Positions 22,249 through 34,252 of a stretch of 64,000 nucleotides of DNA are shown here, piece after piece (the stretch's first letter is position 1; every line of letters begins with the position of its first letter). Made by a program: the position numbers and the translations under genes. The notes beneath the pieces were generated by a model. It saw nothing but the letters and a program-made list of their open reading frames with translations, made no database searches and had not been told where the DNA came from. Source of the stretch: Aquanectria penicillioides (Eukaryota; Ascomycota; Sordariomycetes; Hypocreales; Nectriaceae); NCBI GenBank assembly GCA_003415625.1, contig PYIU01000002.1, positions 4,526,001 to 4,590,000 on the forward strand, given 5' to 3'.

Positions 22249-24346
22249 ATGGATACTGCCAGGGCCTTTCCCCAGATAGGTCAAGAAAACCTGCGTGTTC
22301 CCACTTCCCCGGAACTGGATGATGAGCTCTTCGATTCCTTCTTCGACTGGCAGGGCTACTGTGATTCCACACGGCCGGACATTGTCTCTTCCCCTTACCT
22401 CGGCCATCGAACACCCCCCAGGGATCTGAACAAGCTCATCACCGAGATTCCTTCTGTCATTGACCACCTTTCTCTTGAAAGACTCGAGTCAGAGTTCCTA
22501 AGGATGAGGACTTCCTTCTCTCCCGATGGTGAATTGACTACTACGTCCGACTACTCGGGCCAGACCCCACCTGAACTCATCCAAGGTGGGAGCACATCTC
22601 CCTCAGACCACTCTGGCTCCATCTACCTCGAGAGAGTAGAGGAACCTCGCCGAAGCCTAGAGGCTAGCCTCAGAGAGGTTCAGGCACAGGATGATGAGTG
22701 GACTTACCCTCAGACCGTGCCCAACAAGCACTCTTCTCGAGGTTACCCTCCTCGTCTTCAGGTCCAAGATGACTCGTCCCGTCGCCCGTTTGATCAAGGG
22801 TCCAGCCTAAAACGTCGCCGCTCTGGTCACACCTCAGAAAGAAGGCATAGACAGCTTTCTGACCCAGACCAGACGGCTGATGTTCGCAAGAGTGGAGCCT
22901 GCCTCCCTTGCCGACTCTCCAAGACCCGAGTAAGACAGCTGATTGCTTCTAAACGAGACCCAGACTAAACTAGTTTTAGTGTCATGAAAGTGGCGTCTGC
23001 CCAACGTGCCGGAAGGCCTTCCCTGACCATTCCCACCTGGTCTGTACCCGTTATACCCCGGGTGTGGTTTGGCCCGTGATTGGTAGGGTTGCTGGTATGT
23101 CTAAGACCCCCGTCCTCCCAATCTGGAATGAGACATAGTAACTGAGACATGCCAGATGTTTGGTCCGTGAACCCTGCAGAGGAAGAGAGGTTCCGCTTGG
23201 AGCCTCGCTTCTTCATTGGAAAGCCCAAGGAGATTGCCGTGCTCATGTCTTCTCGAGACGGAAATTCACCTGCTCTCCGTGCCACCATCCAGGCCTACCA
23301 GTCGCAAGATGGTTCTGAAGAGAATCCCCGAAAGGCAGCATTCCCTAGAGAGATGGTCCCCAGCCATCATGAACTTCAGAGATGGGTTGAGGCTCAGATC
23401 CAGCGTGAGAGCAGCTCCCACTTTAAACACTCGTTACAGAATTTCCTTTTCGCCTATGCGGATGAAGGCCGTGGCCTGCCCAAGGTATGTCCATATTTAG
23501 TCTTATTCCTGGACAGTCACTAACAGAGTATCAGCATGACTTAGTTAGCAAGGTTCACAAGATGAATTGCTTCTTCAGGATTTGGAAGACACGTTCCTTC
23601 TCATGCCGTGATCCAAGCAACAAGCTGGTTAACCTACCATTGTCTGTTCAGGCTGAACTGAGACACATCGCTCGAAAGGCACTTGAGTCCCTCGAGTACG
23701 ATGTCTTCAGGCAATTGGACGACTGCCTAGCTCAGCAAGGAACGCTTAAGACTCAAGAAAAGCCAGCTATTTGGGCGTGCATGTGGCAGCTTATGCTGAT
23801 GTACCGCGATCTCTTGAGTGCATTCAAGAGTTACATCTCGGACTTGGCTGCCGAGCATGATCCTACTATCGGTACGATATTTCCTTGTCTACGTTTGGAA
23901 GGTCCTATGCTAACTAACGAGTGTAGTTCACGCACAGGCTCAATATCAGTGGCTCAATGACAAGGTCTTTGCTCTCTTGGCTGTTTTTTATCACTACCTG
24001 TTTCGGACGAAGAAGAGCCTTGAGATGTCAATGGACTGGTTGAAGTCCTCAAGCTATCCATCCCGGGCAAGCAACAGCAAGAGAATCCGCAAGCATGCCA
24101 AGGACATGATCAGTGCTCGAAAGGAGCTCTGTAAGTCACCCTTGTATCTCAGTGTGCCCGACAAACACTAATTCGATAATAGATGAAAAACTTCAACACT
24201 CTAAGAGTGAAATCGACAACATGCTGTGCGTGTTGGTTGTTAACCATGAACTCAAGAAGCTCAATGCCAGGCGAAGAACGCCCAAGGGCTCCTCGTCAAA
24301 ATCACGGGGGAGCCGCAAGGATGATTGCGATGACGATTACGAATAA
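22249..24346 (+). CDS. Zn2Cys6-like zinc-cluster regulator, copy 2
   Basis: Paralog of the upstream gene. Exons are 22249-22929, 22980-23094, 23156-23484, 23535-23871, 23927-24130 and 24183-24346, giving 609 residues with all phases consistent. The cluster is again interrupted by intron 1 at the same place: CLPCRLSKTR, then CHESGVCPTCRKA, with the last cysteine 11 residues on. Spacing is identical to copy 1. Shared landmarks are KVHKMNCFFRIWK and WACMWQLMLMYRDL. The N-terminal 200 residues are acidic and Ser/Thr-rich, perhaps an activation region. The C-terminus is strongly basic, then acidic (RRRTPKGSSSKSRGSRKDD). One intron (23872-23926) is absent from copy 1. The ATG at 22249 is preferred because the open frame before it lacks another ATG. 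It is convergent with the RTG2-like gene, with under 200 bp between stops. Confidence 0.87.
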
Positions 24347-24539
24347 GGATAAATGACTAGGTTCAGTGCTTCTATTTTTTTTTTGGGCGAAAACAAAGGG
24401 AAAAGTGTTATTGATTATGGAAAAAAAGAACGCAAATAGGCCGCTCCTAGTTGGGTCCAGATGTAATGACGCTCGCTTGTTTTCAGAGTGCTTGGGTTGA
24501 TGGTTCGTCTTTTGGGCTGGCTTTGATGTGCATACGAAT

Positions 24540-26445
24540 TTATGATAGCAGGCTGACATTGGCGGATATCTTGAAATTTGACTTCTTTCCCCCGCGCTTT
24601 TTGGCGACCCCTTCCACGAGATCTTGAAGTTCCTTTAGATCAAGGCCCTTACCGCAGTCTGCGGCAATGCTCACTGTTAAGATAATCTTGTCCTTCTTGT
24701 CTTCTGCTATCTTGAGACGAGATGAGATGCTGTGATATGGATAAGTCTGTGTCCTATGGAATAGAGGGGTGCGAGTGTAAAGTAAAACTGACCTGATTGC
24801 GCTCGTTACCTCGTGCGCGCTCTTGGGGAATGCGGGAAGAACAGCGGCGATGATGTTGGCCACGGCGCCAATGTATCCAGCCCACAGTGGCGCATCCTTG
24901 CTATTGTTCTCGACGAGGCTAGTTACACTATCGAAGAGCTTCGCATCCAGCGGCCCAAGGCTACCAGCCCATCGGGCCGAGCCGGTTAGTGCTAGGAGGG
25001 CTCGGCCAAGGTGCGTGAGGCCAGGAGACTCGGTGTCCCGGATGATGGCATCGTTTAGAGAGACGGAGGTGTTGCTGTCGTCATCGTAGCCCGAACGATT
25101 CCAGATGTCCTTGATGAACAGGTCGGCCAGGCCCTCGGTGAAGATAGTTGGAGTCCCAGGGAAGTCGACGTCCTTGGGCAGAGCGGCCTGCAGGAGCTGC
25201 GAGACAGCATCAATGACGGGCTTCTCTGCGGGAGAGATATTGGCCAGGACTTGGAGAGGGTTGCTCTCTCGAATCTCGAGAGGGAGTTTCATCATCAAAG
25301 CGCCCTGGCGGTTGGAGCCACCGCAGAAGGTGACGTTGCCAATGTTGGGCACGGCCTTGATGAAGGAATCGATAACAGTGGCGATGGCGGGGAATTGCTC
25401 GCGGCGGCGCTTAGACAAGCCAAAGATCTTCCCGTCATACTCTTCGTTGACCTTGCGCATTTTATCCGTCTTCTTGAACAGCTTTCCAGGTGCGGTGTAG
25501 GCGTTGGTAGAAGGAATAGGGTAGGGGTTGGTCTCATCGTTGAACATGAGCATGCTGCCGTAGCCTCGGAATCCACCGCCACACATGTAGACGTCGACGT
25601 TGGCGTCCTTATCGCCCTTGTCGTGTGCCTTCTTAATGGCGGCGAGAGCAGGGAATTGGTTGCAGAGGTTGACATAGGCCCCCATCATCTTGTCCTCCAG
25701 GTCCTGAATCGATGCCTCTCGCTCTTTCTCGCCCTCCTTGGTCAGGATTTCCATCAACCTTGCGGCTCCGTACGGCATACTGACGCCGTTCTTGGCGGCC
25801 TGGAACTCATAATCCGGCAGGGAGGTGTCGACCCAGGTCATCTGGACACTGCCGCCGCCGAGGTCCATGAAGAGAGCACCGCGGGGCACGTTTACCAAGC
25901 CACTCCGCGAGCCCATGACGGCACCGCAAAGGGTCTCGACAAGGGGGTGGAGGATACTCACGGTGAGGCCCGGGGCCTGCTTCTCGATCTCGTCGAGCAT
26001 GGCGCCGGCGTTGTCGGCCCTGCGCATGGCTTCGGTGGCGAGAACGAGGACCTGGTCAGAGGGAACGCCATAGTCGAGTGCGATATGCTTGAAGTGGGCA
26101 AGAGTAACTGCTACCTGCTTGATAGTGTCCTCGGGGAATACGACCTTGTCGCTGTCCTTGCTAACTGGGACAAGGGCATCGAAGAGGGAAATGCCAGCAC
26201 GCGATGAGTAGACGGGTTTGAGAAGACGAGTAGTGGGGGATGTCAGAGTGGTGATGGAGAAGCGGATGCCGTTGCTAGAGGAGTAGTCAGTTGAGCTAAT
26301 TCACAAGCACGAAAGCGCAACAACGTCGGTAAACACACCTTCCCATGTCAACAATGGCCCAAAGCTGGTTAGGGTCGTTGGGGTTCCATGGCGTCAACTT
26401 CTCCTTGATGTTCTCGAGCGTGATAGTATCAAGAGCGGGGGCCAT
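24540..26445 (-). CDS. RTG2: Retrograde regulation protein 2-like (Ppx/GppA family)
   Basis: Homolog of yeast Rtg2, an ASKHA-fold ATP-binding protein of the Ppx/GppA family that relays mitochondrial dysfunction to nuclear transcription. Exons are 26445-26339, 26274-24793 and 24729-24540, giving 592 residues, close to the 588 of the yeast protein. The phosphate-1 motif VDMGSNGIRFS (about residue 33) is joined exactly across intron 1. MDLGGGSVQMTW (about 170) is the phosphate-2 region, and FCGGSNRQGALM (about 355) is the adenosine-side motif. The N-terminus starts MAPALDTITLENIKEKL. The last intron (24792-24730, GTCAGT to CACAG, 63 nt) is a multiple of three and has no stop, so retention would add 21 residues; I think it is spliced. 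In yeast the protein acts with Mks1 and the Rtg1/Rtg3 factors; that role here is by homology. Confidence 0.9.
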
Positions 26446-26614
26446 GATGACGATGGAAGGCTAAGTGGCGAATGCTGTAGGGTAGCAGCAGGCAAGAGGC
26501 TTCCGACGATGACGATGAGAAGTAAGGGCTGATGTGAGGGTGAGGGGGAGAAGGCGGTTGAGGGTTGGTCAGACAGGGCTCCTTTTGTAAGTTTCCCGCA
26601 AGCCGTGGGCGTTT

Positions 26615-26642
26615 GTGCTTGTGCTCGTGCTCGTGCTCGTGC
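26615..26642. repeat. (GCTCGT)n microsatellite
   Basis: About four tandem six-base units just upstream of the RTG2-like gene. Confidence 0.9.
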
Positions 26643-26989
26643 GAGGGAGCGGTTGAGGTGTAGCATTTGCAGGTCAATCGGGACGGTGCGCACATCTCGT
26701 GCGTCCCGCATGCGTAGGGCTCGGCGTTACCGTCACGGCTCCGGGCCCGAAACGGGGCCGGGGCGGAATCTTATTGGGACACGGGTTGGACATTCTTGGA
26801 CTCGATACATGCCCTTGTGGGAGGTTGAATGAGACAGGAACCAGCTGAATGCACGTCGAGAACCAGATGGGAGCAATATATTGGCAATTGGCCCAGTTCT
26901 CGGGGTATTTGCGCTGGTCGATGGGGGGAGCAGCGTGGCCAATCGTTCTCGACATGGCCCGGCCGATTAAGCGCGAAGGCATACCTAGA

Positions 26990-26994
26990 CATAC

Positions 26995-27025
<31 letters not shown>

Positions 27026-27028
27026 TCC
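26990..27028. repeat. (ACATAC)n microsatellite
   Basis: Six or so ACATAC/ACATACAC-type units in the gene desert. Confidence 0.9.
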
Positions 27029-27623
27029 ACATATAGACACATGCACGCGGACTTGCAGACGGCTAGACGGACATGATGATGGGACCCAATGTGTGGGTGC
27101 AACTATGCCGAAGTGGTCGCCGATGGGATGACCTGCCTGCCCGCCAGAATGAGGGCATGCCAAATCAAGGGCCGATAAGACTGCATTCCGCGAGGGGAGC
27201 GCGGGGTGGGCAGAGAGCTGGTGCATGAACTCAAAGATTTGCGGGACGTGAGACCACGGACGGGCCGCGTGCGAAATTCGGGAGAGCCTTTTGTTACCGT
27301 TTGGGAAACATAGCACACGATCGCCACGGCCACCACGGCTACGTACGACATCCTCGAGGACTGCATAGCCAGCCACGGGCTCGGGGCTTTGGATATTCTC
27401 AGCTTAGCCACGGGGATGCGTGTTTGGCAACCACCCGGAGCTGGCTTGCTGCTCACACCTGCTGCTCACACTTGCTGCTCACAGTTGTTGCTCAACTCGG
27501 TCTGAACCAATTCCGGCTCAAGAAGGACAGGCTGAGATGCTAGGACGCCAATCTGGCCCAGAGGCAAGCCTCGATGGCTTCTCTGGATGCCTCGGAGAAT
27601 AGTCGTCCACCGAGAAGGTCGCT

Positions 27624-27652
27624 CGTGCGTGTGCGTGCGTGCGTGCGTGCGT
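27624..27652. repeat. (GTGC)n microsatellite
   Basis: About seven GTGC/GCGT units in the gene desert. Confidence 0.9.
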
Positions 27653-28180
27653 ATTGCATGCTACAAGAGGCTGCTCGATGCCCGGCCATCTTGTGCAACC
27701 AAACCATTTTTCTTTTGCCTCCCTCCCCCCCCTTTCTTTTTTCTTTCCCCCCTTCTTTACCGAAGCTGTCAAGACGATTCAAGGAAAATAAGGGCCTGTC
27801 ATTCGCCGTCCTGACCCCCCCTTCCCATGCCGCCCTGCCAGGGACCACGGCGGCCGAATTCAGCGCCCGGCCTCACGGCTGGCCGCCTACTATGTATAAT
27901 TCAGGCACAGCCCGCGGATACGTAGGCCTGAAAAGCCCACCAAAAGCCCACCACAAGCCCACAAAAAAGGAAATCTTCCACCACCTGTGCCAACCCAGCA
28001 AGCGCCGGCAAATGGTGCGGCGACTTGCGAGGTCTTGAGGGCTCGAGGGCTCGAGTGCCTATCCATGCTGCACACCTGTGCTCCTCCGGCTAGAGAGGTA
28101 CCTGCGTGGACCGTCCTGTGTGTCTCAGTCTTACCCGGACTCCGGATGACAGGTGACCGGGATGTGCGGCCCCAGGCCCA

Positions 28181-28220
28181 GTCCCAGTCAGTCCCAGTCA
28201 GTCCCAGTCAGTCCCAGTCT
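28181..28220. repeat. Four tandem copies of a 10-bp unit
   Basis: GTCCCAGTCA repeated four times head to tail, the last copy ending in T. A half copy precedes it. Confidence 0.92.
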
Positions 28221-31200
28221 CATCGAGACGAGACAAGTAAGTCAACAACACGTTAGGCATCATGACTGCTCTCTCACCGACCCAAGATCAAATCAATGTC
28301 CTAGACCCATTGCGAGAGATCTCAGGAAGAATTTGAGACACTATTGAGACTGCGGCTGATGGATGATCCTCTCTGCTCCTTCGCCCCCGCTCGCCACCAA
28401 ACATCAAGGAAGACGCACGCCCCGTACTTTGTCGACATGATATGATTGATGATGCACCTCGCCGCGCGTGGCCTCGCGTTGTGGGAGACGGGGACGGAGA
28501 CAGCAGCGGGGAAAGGACCACCTTTGTTGATTCTCAGCAGCTCAGCTTCCTTTGCTATCTGGACCCTCCATGGTACCGTGCCTTAGCTTCAGACCAAGCA
28601 GCACTTTGCCGGAGCCAATGTGCGTACGTAGGTAGGTACAAGCAGAGAGGTGATGGGGTGAAAGGGCAAAAGCCAAAAAAATAAGGAGGCCGGAATGCAC
28701 ACTGACTGGCGTGTGCATCAGGCCAACGCATATGCGTCGTACCCGAGTCCAACACGCTGGATCTGATCTTACAGGCGCGCGCAGCAGCTGGGCTTGTTAC
28801 TCGGTGAGGCGTATCCACTAATCAAAACAACAAAACAAAACAAACAGAGCAAAATAAATAAAAGAAGATGCTCTCGTGCGCCGCCGCGGTGTGCGCCTGA
28901 GCCACGCGGCGTCGAAGAAGAAAAGGGGAAACGGCGCCTTTGATGCCACAGCGTGTGTGTGTCTACTAGGTCGGGAGGGAAGAGGCAATGGAGCTTAGAG
29001 AGCGCGGAAACGCTGCGAGCGCATTTTGGGCCGCGGAGAGACCGCATGGTCGCATAGCTGTTTGAGCAGCCGCGACAGCACAACGCAATGGTTGGTGTCC
29101 ACAAGCGTACAAGAGCGACACGGTCAAGACAGACGCGACAGCAACAGTCAAGCCCGTCCAAGTCCACCGAGCAGAGACGAGGCGAGCTGTGTGGATCGAG
29201 ATTTGCCCGGCAAGTATCGGGAGTTGGCAAGCGATGGTCGCATCGCGATGCGACCAATGTCTGCCAGTATCGAGGGAAAATGGCATGGAACATTGTTAGT
29301 GGCAGTGGCTTTTTGGGATTATCGGCGCGCCCCCCCTCCCAGCTTGCAACCCTCCCATGTCCAGCGACAGTTGCATTCGTACGATGAACAGTCGGGCTGT
29401 GGGGTGGGATGTGAGAGATGATCAGACATGTCACTTTGGTCTGAGGAGACCTGCGACAAGACGTCCGCCGCCCGCCCGCGATGCCGCTCCCACAAACGGC
29501 GACGACGGACGGGGGACGGGGGACGGGACTGGGACTTGGGGCAGTGTGGGCTAGACTGGATCCAGGTGGGATCGGCAAGCGGCGCTCTGTCTGTCGTGGG
29601 AGCCGTGGGACCTTGTTCCATGTCACCATGTTTTCTGGTCGCTTGTGGGCTCTGTGGTCCATGATCCATGGTCCCATGGAAGGGGGGGTCTCCAGGGTCG
29701 ATTGTTCCAGAGAGACTCCCCTCCTCAATCTTTAGTCCAGCGTCCCTTTCAGTGTCCAGCGTCCCGGCATCGTCCACACACGGCGGGCGAAGGATGAGGG
29801 AGACGGACAGTTAGACAGGCAGACGGACGGACGGACAAGACTCGCCACGTTGGCTCGTGGCCGGCTGAGTCCCACGGTAGCACCGAGCACGGCCGTCGAG
29901 CTCGCCAGACGGGCTTGTGGTCCAACGGCCTCACCGCATCTCTGTCTCTCTTGTTTGGAGTTGAGTACATGTAGCTAGGCTCGTGTTTGTTTTGTGTGTG
30001 AATGTTTTTTGCGCATGTCTGGGACCAGCAACGCCTTGCCAGACCGGGGCCACTATTCTCGGTGCCTTGCACAGTCCACGGCTCACTCTGCCACAGTTCT
30101 GGTGTCGATTCGAGCTGTGAGCCTGACGTCGAGCTGACTCTTTTGGCCTGCTTGAGGTGCTTTGAGGGGGGTCTTGGGGGTGTAGATGGGCTTGCTCGAG
30201 CTTGGTTGGTTCGCAGGCATCCAACCAAGCAGGCCTGATCAAGCCTGGGCAAGCCCAGATGCATCGTCTCCATCCCCACCCGCAATCGACAGCAAATGGC
30301 ATGGATGGTGATGGCATTGGACTGTCCCTTTTGGCTCATGGCCGTCGTCTTGACCACCCTTTCATTCCCCCATTTGTCCCTGGTCTCCTTTGGACCCGAG
30401 TTAGCTTGGTGTGAGGTGGTACTCTTACGGAGCGAGCTGCCAAGGTCGGTTGCCCCAACCAGCCCTCGTCCAAACTCTCCAGCCTCCACACACCAGTAAC
30501 GCAGCTTGGGCACGCACAGAATTCATTCCCTGGAGACTTTTCTTACACACCACGACGACGGCCGCTACCACCACAGCTCCCCCAAGTAAATGACTCGCCG
30601 TGGGCGATGAGCAATGGTCATATCTATTCCAGGGCTGTTGCATACGGCCAGAAAAAAAAAACTGCCAGAAAAAGACCGCCCCAAGGGTTCTCGTCAAGCC
30701 AAACGACCACATGGGGATTTGGCTGAGTAGACAATGATTGAACCAAATCAACCAATTGACTAGGTTGGGTGAGCGGTCAATTGGGGGCTTGTGCGACATG
30801 CCATTTTTTTTACTGGCTACAGGTGACGCGTCCACGCGCGTGTTTTTCGCGACCTCTTAACCACGCGTTTTCAAACCGCACCAGCGTTCTTTTTTTCTCT
30901 GTCCCCATCTCATGGGATTCCTTTCTAAGTAAGGCAGATAGGCATCAGATTTGCCACCAGTTTGCTAACGACAAGTGGTGAGGCTCATTGCAAGAGGGGA
31001 AAGTTATGACGGCATCCAAGTTGAAAAGGTTGTCATCAATGTAAACAAATCGCGAATTGGGTTTGTATCCAAGGGCCTAACGTGCATCCAATGCTGTCAC
31101 CTGCGCATCATCATCACCAACCCCTCACCTGCTTCCCCCATTCCCTATTCATGGCTCTAACAGACCCCCCCCCCCCCCCCCTGCGACATATCGTGAGCAC

Positions 31201-31894
31201 CACTGCCGCAGCTATCACCCTCGTTCGGCCGGACTGTTTCTGTTACCGCCGGCCTGCATTTGCACCATCATACCCAATGGGTGCCGCCAACCAAGCTCGC
31301 CTCATGAACGGAGCTCCCAAGCGCCTCTAGGCCCTAAAGTTGGCCCTAGTTTTATTTTCCTTTCCTTTCTCATGTCGAGTAGTACATAGCCTCTCTTTGA
31401 GAAGCCAACCTCTCGCTTTTTTTTTTTTTTTAAACCCCCGGGACTGCTTCCCGGCTTCGACTACATGCACATTACATCGAAGCTCTCACCCCTCCCCTGG
31501 CGCCGTGCGCCTGTGGTGGAGGCCGTAGACTGAGGCCAAGCTCAACCATCGAGGCGTTTATTCTGATAGCTCCACCAGCCAGCCAGCCAGCCTAGCACGA
31601 AAGCACTGGTGCCAACTGCCAACTACCAACTGAGGCCCCGAGGTGACGAGATACGTGGAAGTGGAACCCCGAGGTGACTTGGCTTGTTGGGAAAACCATC
31701 GTTGCTGGCCTTGGGGCTTTTGGCTTTTTTTTTTGTCTCACTCTCAATCATAACAACAAGAGTCACTGGCCACATGGAGTTGTCAGTCGCGTTTGGGTCC
31801 ATCCGACGCGTCTGTTGTATTCTGTGGGCTCGTCGAGCCACTGGCCCACGGCTGTCCAACTACAGGCGACGGTCAGAGCATGGGGGAGAGCTAC

Positions 31895-31917
31895 CTACAT
31901 ACATACATACATACATC
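31895..31917. repeat. (TACA)n microsatellite
   Basis: Five to six TACA units in the gene desert. Confidence 0.9.
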
Positions 31918-32045
31918 CGTACATACACATCGAGCATGCTGGAGCTGGTGCTGGGGGCGTGAATGAAGCTCGGTCTGTGTGCGTGTGTCTCTAGCTAGAG
32001 AGACATTGTATGTATGCAGCACCGGCTGTCGTGGTGCATCCCGCG

Positions 32046-32082
32046 GCCACTCCCACGGTCACTCCCACGGCCACTCCCACAA
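32046..32082. repeat. Three copies of a 12-bp unit
   Basis: GCCACTCCCACG-like units in tandem with one or two mismatches. Confidence 0.85.
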
Positions 32083-34252
32083 CCGTTCCCATGCACCTCG
32101 GTCCCGTACGACGCATATGCGCATGCGCGGCCCCGGGCAAGTCTATTAGCTGCTCGCTTCCTATTCAGGGCATAACTGCTTTGGTTCATTACCCAGAAGC
32201 CCCCAAGGACAGGTGCAGAGTTGCAGAGGGGCCGGACGCAGCACGCAGCATGTAAACCTGAGTCGCAGGCGTTCGACCAGGTCCAGCTGGTGCGGTACAT
32301 TGCATGGCTGTACGTACAGGCAAATCATGGCAACAGTATCCGTAGCTGGACATCGACAACGCAAATTGGCAAGGTAGCTGGGCTGGGCTGGTACCCAGGC
32401 ATGGCATCACGAGCGGCACACGATGGGCCTCATCTATCAATGAGCAGTCAACAACAAAGACCTTCCTCTCCTCCTCCTGGTTGGTACCCGTGTGTCGTTG
32501 ACTCAGGACTGCCACTCCAGCTCTCGACCAATTGAACATTCCACCGCCTCGTGTCTGTCCTCTATCCCCCATCTGGACCGTCCCTAACCCCCAAGGATTC
32601 AAACGGTCCCAAAGCCAGGCGAACTTGTGCTGTCCCGTCCGCCGCTATCTGAAAGCCCCCTGCTGCCCACCGGCACGTACCATGGTCAAGCGTGCCCGCC
32701 GAACGACTGACCGCCGCTTGATCGTCTCTTGCGACGGGCGCTGCCGGAGTGGACTCTTGTCAAGGGCGTGCGCGCTAGCTCGCTGCACATGTTGGGGGCA
32801 GCCATGTCCCGGGGGGGGGGGGGGGGGGCAGTGAAGGAAGCACAGCAGGTAGGTACCTGGAGGTACGAGTGCGACAGCGACACACATGGGGGCGCCTCCA
32901 CTCAGCTAACTACCTGGAAACCCTGCAGCAGGGCTGGGGGCCACTGAACCAGGGCTTGCGAGCAGCCATTCAGCGGCCGTCAACGAGCCACTGGAGAGTG
33001 CCGGGACAGGCGTGGGATGTACTGCAAGTACCTTCTGCCGACGGCCAGGCTTGGAGGGTTCGCGCCACCCGCTGTTCGTTGTTGGCCCACCCAGAGGGCC
33101 CTTGCGACAGGGCCCTGGACAAGCCTGGACAAGCCCTAGACAAGCCCTGGACCGGGCTGCTGTACACAGTAGTTGCGCTACCCACGCTGCCCGGGCTGGC
33201 CCAGGGCCCTCTCCAGCGGCGGAAACAGTGGCTCACGTAGGTATGTACCTGGCCCAGGTACCTCGCTCACCTTAGTGGTGAGCCGCCCAAGGAAAGAAAA
33301 AAACCACCCCGTCCCGTCCAGCAAACCGGCTGCCGTCTGCTGGCTTGTGTGCTGGGCTCTCGCTGCGGCGCTCGCTCTCCCCCATACATACCGCACACCT
33401 CCCGCCCGCCACACCCACCCACTTGCACTCCGTCGCCTTTCCCTTTCCCCTTCCTTTCCCTCCATCACCTTTCCCTCCATTCCAGTCCTTCGTTTTGCGC
33501 CCATCCTCCCCTCCCCCGTTCTCCCCGTGCCATTCTCTGTGCCTTTGTGCCGCCCACCGGCCGGGTGACTCGAGAGTTGTGTGTTGAGTTGTCAACCTCG
33601 TTTTCTTTGCTCGTTCGCGTCTTCGTCCGTCCGGCTTGGGGCAAGCCAACTGCGACAGAGCGCGCGCCAGACAGTCGACTAACTTGTCGTTGCGACCACC
33701 ATCGCCAACGCCGCCAACAACACTTGGCCGACCACCACCCACGATAACGACAACTGCCGCCAAGAGTAGAGCAACACTGAGTGTTTCCCTTGCTTGGCTC
33801 GTCTTAAAACATACCCAATAACATTCGACGCGACTCAACCTGCCCCCGGCTCTTCGCGACTTGGCCCAGTTTCTGTGCCCTCTGCGAGTCGTCGCCTCGA
33901 GGCTCCTTGTCAATCACCTTCTGGCTGCTTTTTGACGAGCGATCTACACGCTTCGCCTTGCGTTGCCGGTTGATTGTTTAGCTCTGCCGCCGAGAACGCC
34001 TCTGTTGTTTTTGGCTTTTCGTCACCGCCGTCAGACGTTGGCTAACAACTCTAATCGCAACCCCCCCCAGCCTCCTCCAGCACCAGTACTCCTCGTGACG
34101 ACTAGATCTAAGACACTGCTGTCACGTCCCGAAACACCCAAGGCTGCTTCCTTTTGGCGCAAGCCGTTGCTGGCTCCCTCGCATACTTATACCCGAGCGC
34201 CGCCCACTGCTGAGCGCGACACCACAACGCAACCGCATACCTCTGCTCCACT

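Larger units (their letters stand above)
26446..34252. other. 7.8-kb gene desert
   Basis: No gene could be supported. It is GC-rich and packed with short tandem repeats, listed separately, and with homopolymers (poly-C at 31165, poly-G at 32811). Long open frames on the minus strand (28769-29728, 29749-30513) translate to low-complexity, Arg/Pro/Ser-rich sequence with no domain and no splice logic. The last kilobase before 34253 is CT-rich and probably holds the promoter and leader of the next gene. A long noncoding RNA cannot be excluded from sequence alone. Confidence 0.55.

Noticed and set aside
25251..26207. Plus-strand open frame of 318 codons
   Set aside because: Antisense shadow of the RTG2-like gene, whose motifs and splice phases are convincing on the other strand.
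28181..28220. CRISPR-like array
   Set aside because: The 10-bp units are directly adjacent without spacers; it is a simple tandem repeat in a eukaryotic genome.
28769..29728. Minus-strand open frame of 319 codons
   Set aside because: Composition is random-like (Arg/Pro/Ser/Cys-rich), with no domain, no conserved segment and overlapping open frames on the other strand; typical of GC-rich noncoding DNA.
29749..30513. Minus-strand open frame of 254 codons
   Set aside because: No recognisable protein features or splice continuation; rich in rare combinations and shadowed by several other frames.
33272..33913. Minus-strand open frame of 213 codons before the 34.3-kb gene
   Set aside because: It is the complement of a CT-rich leader region; Gly/Arg/Lys-rich translation reflects base composition.
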